Under the pieces are notes generated by a model. That model did not search any database and was not told where the DNA came from. It saw only the letters and a list, made by a program, of their open reading frames with translations. Positions 41,491-51,353 of a DNA stretch of 64,000 bases are shown piece after piece. The stretch's first letter is position 1. Every line of letters begins with the position of its first letter. Both the position numbers and the translations under genes were made by a program. The stretch is from Glycomyces sp. YM15 (GTDB lineage: Bacteria; Actinomycetota; Actinomycetes; Mycobacteriales; Micromonosporaceae), in the NCBI RefSeq assembly GCF_016918015.1, contig NZ_JAERMK010000003.1, positions 1 to 64,000 on the forward strand, given 5' to 3'.

Positions 41491-41496
41491 TATCAT
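41491..41496 (+). promoter_or_regulatory. Candidate -10 of a leaderless NB-ARC regulator transcript
   Basis: TATCAT, then CCAGTC, then GTG: the best -10 match among the leaderless candidates. It sets the start of the gene at 41503. Confidence 0.6.
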
Positions 41497-41502
41497 CCAG
41501 TC

Positions 41503-44037
41503 GTGCAACGGTCAACGGCCGAGGCCGCAAACGCGCCCGCGGCGCACTGGGATGCGGATGCCCGCGCGATCCAGACGCTCGACGACCTGGCGGCGTTCCT
41601 GCGCCGACTTCGAGCGGCCTCCGGCAACACCTCGTTCCGCCGCATCCATCTCGGCATCCGCGCATTCCGTCGGGTGCGCTCCATTCCCGACGGCGTGCCG
41701 TCGCTCGCGACCATCCACGGCCACTTCCAGAACGGCCGGGTCCGCATGAACGCCGACACGGTCCTCGACATCGCCCGCGCCCTCGGCCTCGACACCGCGG
41801 GGCTCCGCTCGCTCGCGCAGGCCTGCCACCGCGTGCTCGAACGCGCCAACCGCTCCCTCATCGTCGCGACCCGCGCCACGGTCCCCGACCCGACCGCGAC
41901 CTTCACCGGACGCCGAGCCGACCGCGACCGCATCGCCGCGCACGTCGAGTCGGCCCGCCGCGCCGGCGAAGTCGCCGTCGTCGTCATCGAGGGCATGGCC
42001 GGGATCGGCAAGTCCGAACTCGCCTTCCGGGCCGCCCGCGACCTCACCGACGCCGGTCTCGTGAGGGACGTGCGTCTCTTCGCCGATCTGCGCGGCTTCG
42101 ACCCGCTCGAACCGCCCGCCGCCCCCGACGCCGTCGTCCGCGGCTTCCTCGCCCATCTCGGCACACCGGGTCGCCGCATCGACGCCCTCAGCCCCACCGC
42201 GCGAGTATCGCTCCTGCACCGCGAACTCGCGTCGCGGCAGGCACTCCTCGTCCTGGACAACGCCGCCGACGCGGCGCAGCTCGAACACCTCCTGCCACGC
42301 GGCACCGACTGCGCGGTCCTCGTAACCAGCCGCCGCCGCCTCACCGGCATGGACGCGGCCCTCCGCATCCCGCTCGGCACCTTCACCGTCGACGAAGCCC
42401 TCGAGATGCTGCGTCGACACGACCCCTCCGGCCGACTCGACGCCGCTCCCGGCGACGCCACGGCTCTGGTCGAACTGTGCCGGCGTCTGCCGCTGGAACT
42501 GGCCGCGGCCGGACGCCAGTTGGAGAGCAAGCCCGACTGGCAGATCGGCGATCACGTCGAACGACTGCGCCGCATCCCCGCCCACGAGCACAGTGGACCA
42601 GCACTCGCCTTGTCGTACAACGGTCTCCCCGATCCCCACCGGCGCCTGTTCCGGCTCCTGGCGCTCCACCCGGGGCGGCGATTCACCGCCGATGCCGCCG
42701 CCGCCATGGCGGACGGCGCGGTGGCCGAGGCAGCGACGATGCTCACCCGGCTCTACGACGAGAGCCTGCTGCTTCGACGCGCCGAAGACGCCTACGAATT
42801 CCACGACTCGGCGCGCGCCTTCGCCATGGACCGCGGCCATCGCGAAGACCCCGCCAGCGCGCAGCATGCCGCGGTGGCGAAGCTGCTGCGCCATTACCGA
42901 CACCGCCTCGAATCCTCCGGCGACGCCAACACCGACTGGATCGGCGCCGATCGCGCGACGCTCCTCGCCTGCATGCACGTCACCGACCACGACGCGGACG
43001 CCGCCGCTCTCGCGACGCCCCTCAACCGTGCGCTGCGGCTGCTCGGACACTATGACGCGGCGCGGATCTGCAACCGGCAGCTGCTTCGGATCGCCCACCG
43101 CACCGGCGAGCTCTCGAGGGAGGCCGACGCGCGTTCGGGGCTCGCGGAGATCGACCGTCTGACGGGCAGGTTCCGAGCCGCGGCAGAAGGATTCGATCAG
43201 GTGATGCGGCTTCGCCGACAGCTGGGCGACCGCACCGGTGAGGCCGACGCACTGCGGGGTCTCGCCCAGACCGCGTCCAATGATGACTATCCCCTCGCGG
43301 GTGACCGGTACAACGCCGCGCTGGCCATCCACCGGCAACTCGGTAACCCCGTCGGCGAGGCCGAAGCGTTGTGGGGACTCGCCGAGATCGCCATGTCGGT
43401 AGGCGACCTCGACACGGCCGCCGCCCACGCCGCGCAGGTCGCCTCGATATGCGCGAGCATCGGCAACCGCGTCGGTGAAGCCTACGGCCTGCGAGCCCTC
43501 GGCGACATCGCCGCCCAGCGAGGCGAACTCGACGCGGCGGTGAGCCGGTACCGACAGTCACTGCGCTTGTGCCGACAGGTCGGCAACCGTCGAGGCGCGG
43601 CCTACGCCCTGCGGGGACTGGCCGACACCGCCCTACGCGGCGGCGACATCGACCACGCCGAACGGCTCTACCTGCGCGCGCTCACGAGCTGCCGCCGCAT
43701 CGGCGACATCTCGGGGGAGGCCGACGCCCGGCTCGGCCTCGCCGAGACCGCCTTGGCCCGTGGCGCGCTCGCCGCTGCCGCGGCCGAGTTCACTCCCGCG
43801 CTGGCGATCTACCGGGAAACCGCGGACCGCGTGGGCGAGGCGCACTGCCTTTCTGGACTGGGCCACGTGGCGTGGCGCGCACAGCGTCGCGCGCCCGCCC
43901 GCCGCCACTGGCTCCAGGCCCTGCGACTGGCCGAACGCAACAGCCTGCCGCTGGCGAGTGATCTGCGGGAGGCGCTCGCCTGCGCCGGAACCGCCGATGC
44001 CGCGTCTCGTTCCGGAACGCGACGGTTGAACAGCTGA
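41503..44037 (+). CDS. NB-ARC/TPR regulatory ATPase with N-terminal HTH-like domain
   Basis: This 844-residue STAND-type protein begins with ~110 helical residues of XRE-like character (TLDDLAAFLRRLRAASGNTS, LATIHGHFQNGRVRMNADTV, DIARALGLDTAGLRSL). The NB-ARC domain follows, with P-loop VIEGMAGIGKSELAFRAARD (about residues 161-180), ALLVLDNAADAAQLEHLLPR (Walker B/RNBS), CAVLVTSRRRL and CRRLPLELAAAGRQL (GLPL). From ~residue 500 on, at least seven TPR-type repeats of the form 'GD..GEA.AL.GLA.' end the protein. Family members are signal-responsive regulators (SARP/AfsR-like without the BTAD domain). The open frame is longer, but the GTG preceded by TATCAT plus six bases fits a leaderless start. 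Confidence 0.87.
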   Translation: MQRSTAEAANAPAAHWDADARAIQTLDDLAAFLRRLRAASGNTSFRRIHLGIRAFRRVRSIPDGVPSLATIHGHFQNGRVRMNADTVLDIARALGLDTAGLRSLAQACHRVLERANRSLIVATRATVPDPTATFTGRRADRDRIAAHVESARRAGEVAVVVIEGMAGIGKSELAFRAARDLTDAGLVRDVRLFADLRGFDPLEPPAAPDAVVRGFLAHLGTPGRRIDALSPTARVSLLHRELASRQALLVLDNAADAAQLEHLLPRGTDCAVLVTSRRRLTGMDAALRIPLGTFTVDEALEMLRRHDPSGRLDAAPGDATALVELCRRLPLELAAAGRQLESKPDWQIGDHVERLRRIPAHEHSGPALALSYNGLPDPHRRLFRLLALHPGRRFTADAAAAMADGAVAEAATMLTRLYDESLLLRRAEDAYEFHDSARAFAMDRGHREDPASAQHAAVAKLLRHYRHRLESSGDANTDWIGADRATLLACMHVTDHDADAAALATPLNRALRLLGHYDAARICNRQLLRIAHRTGELSREADARSGLAEIDRLTGRFRAAAEGFDQVMRLRRQLGDRTGEADALRGLAQTASNDDYPLAGDRYNAALAIHRQLGNPVGEAEALWGLAEIAMSVGDLDTAAAHAAQVASICASIGNRVGEAYGLRALGDIAAQRGELDAAVSRYRQSLRLCRQVGNRRGAAYALRGLADTALRGGDIDHAERLYLRALTSCRRIGDISGEADARLGLAETALARGALAAAAAEFTPALAIYRETADRVGEAHCLSGLGHVAWRAQRRAPARRHWLQALRLAERNSLPLASDLREALACAGTADAASRSGTRRLNS

Positions 44038-44255
44038 GGCTCCCTGTGTGTGGCGATCGGGCCAAGGTCGGGCGTGTGGTCAGACGATCCGCTCGGGGAC
44101 GGCGGCCGAGGTGCGGGAGATCCGATGCGGGTCTCGGGGTGCCGTGGCGGGCGAGGATCGCGGTCCGGGTGTGTGGCGCTCGCCGCCGATGAATCCACCG
44201 CCTCGGCGTCGTCTATACGGGCAGAACCCAACCACCACCCCAAGGAGCCCTCGGC

Positions 44256-44921
44256 ATGAGTACTGTCCCTGCAACCTCTTCCGTCTCTCGTGCAACGCGG
44301 TCCGCCGCCACCCGCCGCCTGCTCGCTTGCGGTGTGCTCGCCGGGCCGCTGTTCGTCGCCACCACGATCGCGCAGGCGGCGACCCGCGACGGTTTCGACC
44401 CGGTCGTGCACCCGCTGAGCATGTTGAGCCTGAGCGACCTCGGCTGGATCCAGATCGCGAACTTCATCGTCTGCGGGCTCCTGGCCCTCGTCGGCGCGGT
44501 GGGTCTGCGCCGAGGTCTCGACAGCGGACCGGGCGCCAAGTGGGGCCCGAGACTGTTCGGGCTGTACGGGATCGCGCTGGTGTGGGGCGGCGTCTTCGTC
44601 GCCGACCCGGCCTTCGGCTACCCGGTGGGGACGCCGGACGGCGCACCGGCCGAGCAGAGCTGGCACAGCATCCTGCACGCGTTCGCGGCTCCGGTGGCCG
44701 GGATCGCGCTGCTGGCGGCTTCGTTCGTGTTCGCGCGCCGGTTCGGGCGTGAAGGACAGGGCCTGTGGCGCGCGGCGTGCTTCGGTGTGCCCGTGCTGGA
44801 CGTGGCGCTCACCGCGACCGCGCTCGCTGTGGGCGACTACCGGTTGATGTTCGCCGGCGGCGCGCTCACCTGGCTTTGGGCCGCTGCGGTTTCGCTGCAG
44901 GTGCTCCGCTCGAACCGCTAG
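44256..44921 (+). CDS. DUF998 family membrane protein
   Basis: This 221-residue protein has six predicted hydrophobic helices (RLLACGVLAGPLFVATTIAQ, IQIANFIVCGLLALVGAVGL, LFGLYGIALVWGGVFVADPA, ILHAFAAPVAGIALLAASFV, ACFGVPVLDVALTATALAVG, GGALTWLWAAAVSLQVL). The motif DGFDPVVHPLSMLSLSDLGW after the first helix is characteristic of DUF998. AAGGAG precedes the ATG. Function unknown; such genes are commonly found beside TetR regulators, which here survive only as a fragment. Confidence 0.87.
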   Translation: MSTVPATSSVSRATRSAATRRLLACGVLAGPLFVATTIAQAATRDGFDPVVHPLSMLSLSDLGWIQIANFIVCGLLALVGAVGLRRGLDSGPGAKWGPRLFGLYGIALVWGGVFVADPAFGYPVGTPDGAPAEQSWHSILHAFAAPVAGIALLAASFVFARRFGREGQGLWRAACFGVPVLDVALTATALAVGDYRLMFAGGALTWLWAAAVSLQVLRSNR

Positions 44922-44993
44922 CGCACAAGGGCACTGGGGGTGAGCCGCCGACGCGGCTCGCCCCCTTCGCCATTCCGCCGGATGTTCGCGTCG

Positions 44994-45266
44994 TCAGTCG
45001 AGGGTGGCGACCAGGCCGCTGAGGCCGGCGGCGATCTCCTTCGGTCCAGGTGCGTTGTCGGGGTAGGACATCCATTGCATGACGATGCCGCTGACGAGGG
45101 CGAGCTGGACGGCGCCGACGGTGCGGATCGTCCCGGCGTCGATGGTCTCTTCGATCTCGCCGGTGGCGAGGGCGGCCATCGCGGAGGTCGCGCCGGGCTG
45201 ACCCTGGGCGTAGACCTCGGCGAGTTCGGGGATGCGCTGGGCCTGCATGAACAGTCGTCGCAGTGC
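44994..45266 (-). pseudogene. TetR-family regulator, C-terminal fragment
   Basis: The frame reads ALRRLFMQAQRIPELAEVYA and continues to the stop at 44994 in the style of a TetR ligand-binding domain (AALATGEIEETIDAGTIRTV, LALVSGIVMQWMSYPD). The whole DNA-binding half is missing: upstream of about 45266 the sequence belongs to a carboxylesterase fragment on the other strand. There is no promoter or start, so the gene is dead. Confidence 0.75.
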
Positions 45267-45468
45267 AGACCGATGCCGACTGGGCCGCGAACCTCTCGGA
45301 CACCGTCGCCGCCCTCCCGGAACGCGTGCCGACCTACGCCTTCGAAGTGTCGGTCTCCGGCACGCCTTACTTCAAGGAGTTCGAGGGGCCGTCGTGGGAG
45401 ATGGACGCGTGCCACATGGTCGACGTCGCGTTCCTCTTCGACACTACGATCTTCAACGACCGCAGCAG
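45251..45468 (+). pseudogene. Type-B carboxylesterase fragment
   Basis: The frame VQTDADWAANLSDTVAALPE, RVPTYAFEVSVSGTPYFKEF and DACHMVDVAFLFDTTIFND matches the late part of a carboxylesterase (the region holding the catalytic His in 'A.H..DV.FLF'). The N-terminal three quarters with the Ser nucleophile is missing, and the end is cut where the FGE-like gene's 3' end begins. It abuts the TetR fragment head to head. Confidence 0.7.
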
Positions 45469-46113
45469 TCAGGAGACATTGCGGGCCAAGCGGAAGCCGA
45501 GGTCTTCGATGCGGAGGGTCGGCATGGTGCGGCGGCGCACGCCCGCGCGGCAGGACCAGTGCTCGTCGAACCAGCCGCCGCCCTTGATCACGCGGTAATC
45601 TCCGTAGACCTCGGCGTCATAGAGGTCGAAGCACCATTCCCAGGCGTTGCCGATCATGTCGTACAGACCCCAGGCGTTCGGCGCCTTCTCGCCGCCACGG
45701 TGCAGCCGCTCCCCGGAATTGTCTCGGTACCAGGCGATCTCATCGAGCTCGCCGTAGCGGGGGCCGGTCGTTCCGGCCCGGCAGGCGTACTCCCATTCGG
45801 CTTCGGTGGGGAGCCGGTAGCCGTCGGCCGTGCGGTCCCAGGTGACCGCTTCGCCGTCTTCCCCGGTGCGCTCGTAGGCGGGCCGCAGGTTCGCCTGCGC
45901 AGAGATCCGGTTGCAGTGTTCGACGGCCTCGAACCAGGAGACGTGCGTCGCGGGCAGCAGGTCGTCGTCGACGACGCCCATACCGTGGCCTTCGCCGATC
46001 TCGCGGCGCGTGACCTGGAAGGGCGACAACAGGAACGGCGCGACCTCGACCGTCCAGCTCCGCTCGGTGCGCCGGTCGGTGATCGTCACGGCCCCGGCCT
46101 CGATCCTCTGCAT
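45469..46113 (-). CDS. Formylglycine-generating enzyme/SUMF1-fold protein
   Basis: This 214-residue protein has the FGE-sulfatase fold signature: EVAPFLLSPFQVTRREI, HVSWFEAVEHCNRISAQANL, YRLPTEAEWEYACRAGTTGP, GLYDMIGNAWEWCFDLYD and RVIKGGGWFDEHWSCRAGVR. The domain is shorter than true FGEs (~300). Of the two Cys that bind copper in FGE, only one in the C-terminal SCRAG motif is evident, so sulfatase activation is doubtful; a lectin-like, ergothioneine- or other SUMF1-type role is equally possible. No sulfatase gene is adjacent. Confidence 0.87.
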   Translation of the reverse strand: MQRIEAGAVTITDRRTERSWTVEVAPFLLSPFQVTRREIGEGHGMGVVDDDLLPATHVSWFEAVEHCNRISAQANLRPAYERTGEDGEAVTWDRTADGYRLPTEAEWEYACRAGTTGPRYGELDEIAWYRDNSGERLHRGGEKAPNAWGLYDMIGNAWEWCFDLYDAEVYGDYRVIKGGGWFDEHWSCRAGVRRRTMPTLRIEDLGFRLARNVS

Positions 46114-46284
46114 CGCCGAATCCTAGGCCGCCGCCGCCCTGTTCCGGCCGGGCGTTCGCAATGCACCGTCCCGGCGATGCCGCTCGTATGATCCAGGCCA
46201 CGATTCGGATTCCGCTGTCACGTTCGCGGCCGCCCGGGTTTCAACCGGAGGTAAGCGTCCCCGCGAACGAACCGGAGCATTCCC

Positions 46285-46632
46285 ATGACCACCGCCTACG
46301 TCATCGTCACCATCGCCGCCGCGCTCTGGGTCGGCTTCTCGGCCTACTCGATCTTCGCCAAGGCCTCCTATGTCGTCGACCCGCTGCGCCACTATGGTGT
46401 CCCGGAGTCGTGGTGGGTCTGGCTCGGCCTCGCCAAGGCCGCCGGTGCACTCGGCCTCCTCCTCGGCCTGTTCGTTCCGTTCATCGGCATCGCCGCCGGC
46501 ATCGGCCTGGTCCTGTACTTCCTCGGCGCCCTCGTCACCGTGCTGCGCGCCCGCTCCTACGCGACGATCGTGGCCCCGCTGATGTACCTGGCCCCGGCCT
46601 CCGCCGCGCTCGTCCTCGGCATCCTGGTTTGA
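46285..46632 (+). CDS. DoxX-like membrane protein
   Basis: This 115-residue protein has four hydrophobic helices (YVIVTIAAALWVGFSAYSI, WVWLGLAKAAGALGLLLGLF, IGIAAGIGLVLYFLGALVTV, ATIVAPLMYLAPASAALVLG). The segment YGVPESWWVWLGLAKAAGA is typical of the DoxX_2 family. It has GGAG upstream, and its terminator is shared with the convergent CMD-like gene. Confidence 0.87.
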   Translation: MTTAYVIVTIAAALWVGFSAYSIFAKASYVVDPLRHYGVPESWWVWLGLAKAAGALGLLLGLFVPFIGIAAGIGLVLYFLGALVTVLRARSYATIVAPLMYLAPASAALVLGILV

Positions 46633-46647
46633 ACCGCGACAACGCGA

Positions 46648-46674
46648 CAGGGCCCGCGCTCGGCGCGGGCCCTG
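46648..46674. terminator. Bidirectional terminator, DoxX / CMD-like gene
   Basis: CAGGGCCCGCGC pairs perfectly with GCGCGGGCCCTG around TCG, between convergent stops. Confidence 0.85.
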
Positions 46675-46686
46675 CTGCGTGCCGGT

Positions 46687-47157
46687 CTACTTCTGCCACT
46701 GCTCGGCGAACGAGACCCCCACCTTCGGGTTGCCGATCAGCGCGAGCGGCATGAAGAACCCGATCTGGCCGAGGACCCCGATGAGCACGACGATCTCCTT
46801 GTCGCCGAGGTGCTCCCGGGCCGCCTCGACGAGTTCGTCGGTGACGCGCTCACCGGTCGGGTTCGGCGTGTGCACGGCCTCGGCCAGCGCGAGCGCGGCC
46901 CGCTCGGCGTCGGTGAAGTACGGCGAGGTGCGCCAGGTGGCGACGGCGCCGAGCCGCTCGGGGGTGTCTTCGCTGACCTGCAGTTGACGGGCGGTGAAGT
47001 AGGAGCTCCCGAGGAGCTGGCCGACGCGGAGGAGGACGATGCCGACGAGGCTGTCGGGCAGCACGCCTTCGGCGTTGACCTTGTTGACGACCGCGCCGAT
47101 CTCGTTCAGGACCGGCAGGTGCTGGGCGGGGTTCTCGATGCGGGGGTAGGTGCTCAT
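46687..47157 (-). CDS. Carboxymuconolactone decarboxylase-like (AhpD-fold) protein
   Basis: This is a 156-residue helical protein of the CMD/AhpD fold: LVGIVLLRVGQLLGSSYFTA + RQ, RLGAVATWRTSPYFTDAERA, ALALAEAVHTP and DELVEAAREHLGDKEIVVLI. The usual CxxC redox pair of AhpD, expected around LLGSSYFTARQ, is absent (Ser-Ser instead of Cys), so peroxidase-reductase activity is unlikely. The ATG is preceded by GAAGGG. Function unknown. Confidence 0.83.
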   Translation of the reverse strand: MSTYPRIENPAQHLPVLNEIGAVVNKVNAEGVLPDSLVGIVLLRVGQLLGSSYFTARQLQVSEDTPERLGAVATWRTSPYFTDAERAALALAEAVHTPNPTGERVTDELVEAAREHLGDKEIVVLIGVLGQIGFFMPLALIGNPKVGVSFAEQWQK

Positions 47158-47291
47158 TGCGGTGTTCCCTTCAGGTTGCCGTTACACCGCATTGACGGAT
47201 CAGGGCCGGAGCGTGTGACCGCCGGAGACCGTGAACGAGACGAGTCATGCGTCACAGACCGCGAGTTCGCCGACGATCTCGTCGCGCCCGC

Positions 47292-47672
47292 TCAGCCCCT
47301 CATGGCCAGCAGCCGGCGCCAGCGCGGGAGTTCCGCGAGGGTGCTGGCGATCGTCAAGGCGCTCAAGGCGGCCGCGCCCCACCAGGGCCAGGCGATCCAG
47401 GCGGCGGTGACGCCGCCGGCCATGGTCGCGGCGAGGATCGCGATGGTGACCCAGCCCGGGACGGGGATGAGGGCCTGGGGCTTGTCGCCGGGGGTGGCGT
47501 ACACGGCGGGGACGGCGACGGAGGCGAGGACCACGCTGATGGCGAGCGGCAGGGAGATCTGGGCGAAGGCCATGCCGATGGCGGCCCAGGCGCCGATTTC
47601 AGTGGCGAAGCGCAGCAGCGCCGCCCGCCGCCGGGTCGGCGAGGCCGCGCCCATGTCGTGCACAGGGGTCAT
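47292..47672 (-). CDS. DUF2568/YrdB-like membrane protein
   Basis: A 126-residue protein with four hydrophobic segments; the pattern LLRFATEIGAWAAIGMAFAQ, AISVVLASVAVPAVYATPGD and RWRRLL at the end fits the DUF2568 (YrdB) family. An in-frame start at 47753 would add 27 residues. It is the next gene downstream of dnaE beyond the terminator. Confidence 0.75.
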   Translation of the reverse strand: MTPVHDMGAASPTRRRAALLRFATEIGAWAAIGMAFAQISLPLAISVVLASVAVPAVYATPGDKPQALIPVPGWVTIAILAATMAGGVTAAWIAWPWWGAAALSALTIASTLAELPRWRRLLAMRG

Positions 47673-47755
47673 GCGGTCATCTTGGCGCAGTGCGAGGCGT
47701 GGAGATCGATCGGTCGGCCGGTTCGGCGCCCTCGCCATGGTCGCCGACGGCAATG

Positions 47756-47786
47756 CGGCCCGGCCGCTTTCCCAGCGGCCGGGCCG
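47756..47786 (-). terminator. Terminator of dnaE
   Basis: CGGCCCGGCCGCT and AGCGGCCGGGCCG form a perfect 13-bp stem with loop TTCCC, 24 bases after the dnaE stop. Confidence 0.8.
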
Positions 47787-47810
47787 ATCACACGCATCTG
47801 CCTGGCGCGG

Positions 47811-50800
47811 TCACCCGACCAGGGCGCCGACGCCGAGGATCGCCTTGAGGTCGGCCGAGAGCTCGACCGAGGGCCGCACCCGCCACTGGTCGCCGAGGGC
47901 GAGCAGTGTCGTCTTCGGGCCGTTCGCCAACTGGACGCGCACCTGGGCTTCGCCGCGGTGGGTCTTGAAGGTGTCGGAAAGCTTCTCGATGAGGTCGGGA
48001 TTCACCGCGGCCGCCCTGAGCGCCAACGTGATCGGCGCCGAGTTCGCCTCGGGGCCGGTGGAGGTGTCGAGCACGGCGAGGTCCTGGGCGATGAGCTGCG
48101 CGGTGCCGTCGCGGCGGTCGAGCTTGCCCTTGACGCAGCACACCAGGTCGTCCGCGAGGGAGTCCGACACCAGCTCGTAGGTGTTGGGGAAGAACCTGAC
48201 CTCGATCGAGCCCGCCAGGTCCTCCAATGTGGCCGATGCCCACAGCTTGCCCTGCTTGGTGACGCGCTTGGCGACGTTCTGGAGGATGCCGGCGACGCGC
48301 ACGTTCGCGCCGTCGGCGATCTCCTCGCCGTGGAGCGCCGCGATCGGACGGTCCGCATTGGACGACAGCAGCCGCTCGAAGCCGTTCAACGGGTGGTCGG
48401 AGACGTACAGGCCGAGCATCTCGCGTTCGAAGGCGAGCTTGTCGCGGCGGTCCCACTCGTCGTCGCTGATCGTGAGGTCGACGCCGAGGGTCTCGGTCGT
48501 GTCCTCCATCATGCCGCCGAACAGGTCGAACTGGCCGCGGGCCTCCTCCTTCTTGATGGAGACCATCGCGTCGATCGCCTTCTCGTGCACCTCGGCGAGG
48601 CCGCGGCGGGCGTGCCCGAGCGAGTCGAACGCGCCCGCTTTGATGAGCGACTCGACGGTGCGCTTGTTGCAGACCGGGGCGGGCACCTTCTGCAGGAAGT
48701 CCTTGAAGTCGGCGTAGGCGCCCTTCTCCTCGCGGGCCTCGATGATCCCGGCGACGACGTTCGCGCCGACGTTGCGGACCGCGCCCATGCCGTAGCGGAT
48801 GTCCTCGCCGACCGGGTGGAAGACGTGGCGGGACTCGTTGACGTCCGGCGGCATGACGGTGATGCCCATCTTCCGGCACTCCGAAAGGTACACGGCCGCT
48901 TTGTCCTTCGAGTCGCCCACCGAGGTGAGCAGGCCCGCCATGTACTCGGCGGGGAAGTTCGCCTTCAGGTACGCCGTCCAGTAGGAGACGAGCCCGTACC
49001 CGGCGGCGTGCGACTTGTTGAACGCGTACCCGGCGAAGGGCAGCATGATGTCCCAGAGGGTCTTGATCGCCTCTTTGCCGAAGTTGTTGGCGATCATGCC
49101 GGACTCGAAGTCGGCGTACATCTTCTCCAGGACGTCGACTTTCTTCTTGCCCATGGCTTTGCGGAGCGTGTCCGCCTGGCCCATCGTGAAGCCCGCGACC
49201 TTCTGCGCGATCTTCATGATCTGCTCCTGGTAGACGATCAGGCCGTACGTCTCGGCGAGGATCTCCTCCAGCGGCTCGGCCAGTTCAGGGTGGATCGGGG
49301 TGATCTGCTGGCGGCCGTTCTTGCGGTCGGCGTAGTTGTTGTGCGAGTTCGCCTCCATCGGACCCGGGCGGTACAGCGCCAGAACGGCGACGATGTCGTT
49401 GAACTCGGTGGGGCGCATGCGTTTCAGCAGTTCGCGCATGGCGGTGCCGTCGAGCTGGAACACGCCGAGGGTGTCGCCGCGCGCCAGCAGCTCATACGCC
49501 TTCGGGTCGTTCGTGGGCAGCGTGTCGAGGTCGATCTCGATGCCCTTGTTGGCCTTGATGGCCTCCACGGCGTCACCGATGACGGTGAGGTTCCGCAGGC
49601 CCAGGAAGTCCATCTTCAGCAGGCCGATGTCCTCACAGGACGGATAGTCCCAGCCGGTGATGATCGAACCGTCCGGCCTGGCCCACATCGGGATGCAGTC
49701 GATGAGCGGCTGCGAGGAGAGGATCACCGCGCAGGCGTGGACGCCGGCGTTGCGGATCAGGCCCTCGAGGCCGAGCGCGGTGTCGAAGATCTGGCGGACG
49801 TCGCCGTCGTTCTCGATGAGGGTCCGGACCTCGCCGGCCTCCTTGTAGCGCGGGTGGTCGGGGTCGACGATCCCTGCGAGCGGGATGTCGGTCGCGGCGA
49901 CGGGGGGCGGGAGGGCCTTCGTGATGCGCTCGGCGATGGAGAAACCGGGCTGGCCGTGGTGGACGCGGGCGGCGTCCTTGATCGCGGCCTTGGTCTTGAT
50001 CGTGCCGAAGGTGATGACCTGGGCGACGAACTCCTTGCCGTACTTCTCGGTGGCGTAGGTGATCATCTCGCCGCGGCGGCGGTCGTCGAAGTCGATGTCG
50101 ATGTCGGGCATCGAGACACGTTCGGGGTTGAGGAACCGCTCGAACAGGAGACCGTGCTCGATCGGGTCGATGTTGGTGATCTTCATGGCGTACGCGACCA
50201 GCGAACCGGCGGCCGAGCCGCGGCCCGGGCCGACGTAGATGCCGATGGAGCGGGCGTGGCTGATGAGGTCGGCGACGACCAGGAAGTACGAGGGGTACCC
50301 GGCGTTGATGATGACGTTGAGCTCGAGGTCGGCGCGCTCGAGGTAGTCGGCGGGGACCTCCTGTCCCGGGAAGCGCTCCTTGAGGCCCTCCGCGACGAGC
50401 TGGCGCAGCCAGGAACCCTGGTCGTGGCCTTCGGGAACGTCGATGACGGGCATCCGGTCCTGGACGGCGAAGATCTCGTCGTACGACTCGACCATCTCGG
50501 CGACGAGCAGCGTGTTCGCGCAGCCCTCCTGCCACATCTCGTCGGAGCGGACGCCGTACATCTGCTCGGCGGAGCGCAGGAAGTAGCCCTGGCCGTCGAA
50601 CTTGAAGCGCTTCGGGTCGTCCAATGTGGTGCCGGACTGGACGCACAGGAGCGCGGCGTGCGTGTCCTTCTGGGCCTCGGTCACGAAGTGGGAGTCGTTG
50701 GTGACGAGCGGCGGGATGCCCATCTTCTTGCCCAGCTCGTACAGCTCGTTCTTGACGCGCTGCTCGATGTCGTTGCCATGGTCCATGATCTCGAGGAAGT

Positions 50801-51353
50801 AGTTCTCGGCCCCGAAGATGTCCCGGTAGTCGGACGCGGCCTGGTAGGCCTCGTCCATCTGGCCCAGGCGCAAACGCGTCTGGACCTCGCCGGACGGACA
50901 GCCGGTGGTGGCGACGATCCCCTGCGAGTGCTGGGCGACCAGCTCGCGGTCCATGCGCGGCTTGTAGTAGTAGCCCTCGAACGAGGCCAGACTGGACATG
51001 CGGAAGAGGTTCCGAACTCCCGCAGAGTCCTTGGCGACCATGGTCATGTGCGTGTAGGAGCCGGCGCCGGAGAGGTCGTCGCCGCGCTGGGAGGGCTCGC
51101 CCCACCAGACGGGTTTCTTGTGGAAGCGGTCGTGGGGCGCGAGATAGGCCTCGATGCCGAGGATCGGCTTCACGCCGGTCTTCTTCGCCTGCTGATAGAA
51201 GGCGTAGCCGCCGTACATGTTGCCGTGGTCGGTCATCGCGATCGCGGGCTGGCCCAGCCGCTCCGCCTCAGCGAACAGGGGTTTGAGTTTCGCAGCCCCG
51301 TCGAGCATCGAGTATTCGGTGTGCACGTGCAGATGGACGTACTGGTTCGACAC
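47811..51353 (-). CDS. dnaE: DNA polymerase III alpha subunit, replicative
   Basis: This 1180-residue chromosomal replicase has the full length for actinobacterial DnaE1. It begins with the PHP domain ([19 protein letters not shown]). Other motifs are [12 protein letters not shown], the polymerase catalytic Asp cluster [13 protein letters not shown] (near residue 415), [31 protein letters not shown] and [16 protein letters not shown]. The C-terminal part contains the OB-fold ([20 protein letters not shown]). The GTG at 51353 has GGGAG seven bases upstream; an open frame extends 22 codons further but with Arg/Ser-rich filler. The upstream region holds two DnaA-box-like sequences. Confidence 0.97.
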   Translation of the reverse strand: MSNQYVHLHVHTEYSMLDGAAKLKPLFAEAERLGQPAIAMTDHGNMYGGYAFYQQAKKTGVKPILGIEAYLAPHDRFHKKPVWWGEPSQRGDDLSGAGSYTHMTMVAKDSAGVRNLFRMSSLASFEGYYYKPRMDRELVAQHSQGIVATTGCPSGEVQTRLRLGQMDEAYQAASDYRDIFGAENYFLEIMDHGNDIEQRVKNELYELGKKMGIPPLVTNDSHFVTEAQKDTHAALLCVQSGTTLDDPKRFKFDGQGYFLRSAEQMYGVRSDEMWQEGCANTLLVAEMVESYDEIFAVQDRMPVIDVPEGHDQGSWLRQLVAEGLKERFPGQEVPADYLERADLELNVIINAGYPSYFLVVADLISHARSIGIYVGPGRGSAAGSLVAYAMKITNIDPIEHGLLFERFLNPERVSMPDIDIDFDDRRRGEMITYATEKYGKEFVAQVITFGTIKTKAAIKDAARVHHGQPGFSIAERITKALPPPVAATDIPLAGIVDPDHPRYKEAGEVRTLIENDGDVRQIFDTALGLEGLIRNAGVHACAVILSSQPLIDCIPMWARPDGSIITGWDYPSCEDIGLLKMDFLGLRNLTVIGDAVEAIKANKGIEIDLDTLPTNDPKAYELLARGDTLGVFQLDGTAMRELLKRMRPTEFNDIVAVLALYRPGPMEANSHNNYADRKNGRQQITPIHPELAEPLEEILAETYGLIVYQEQIMKIAQKVAGFTMGQADTLRKAMGKKKVDVLEKMYADFESGMIANNFGKEAIKTLWDIMLPFAGYAFNKSHAAGYGLVSYWTAYLKANFPAEYMAGLLTSVGDSKDKAAVYLSECRKMGITVMPPDVNESRHVFHPVGEDIRYGMGAVRNVGANVVAGIIEAREEKGAYADFKDFLQKVPAPVCNKRTVESLIKAGAFDSLGHARRGLAEVHEKAIDAMVSIKKEEARGQFDLFGGMMEDTTETLGVDLTISDDEWDRRDKLAFEREMLGLYVSDHPLNGFERLLSSNADRPIAALHGEEIADGANVRVAGILQNVAKRVTKQGKLWASATLEDLAGSIEVRFFPNTYELVSDSLADDLVCCVKGKLDRRDGTAQLIAQDLAVLDTSTGPEANSAPITLALRAAAVNPDLIEKLSDTFKTHRGEAQVRVQLANGPKTTLLALGDQWRVRPSVELSADLKAILGVGALVG

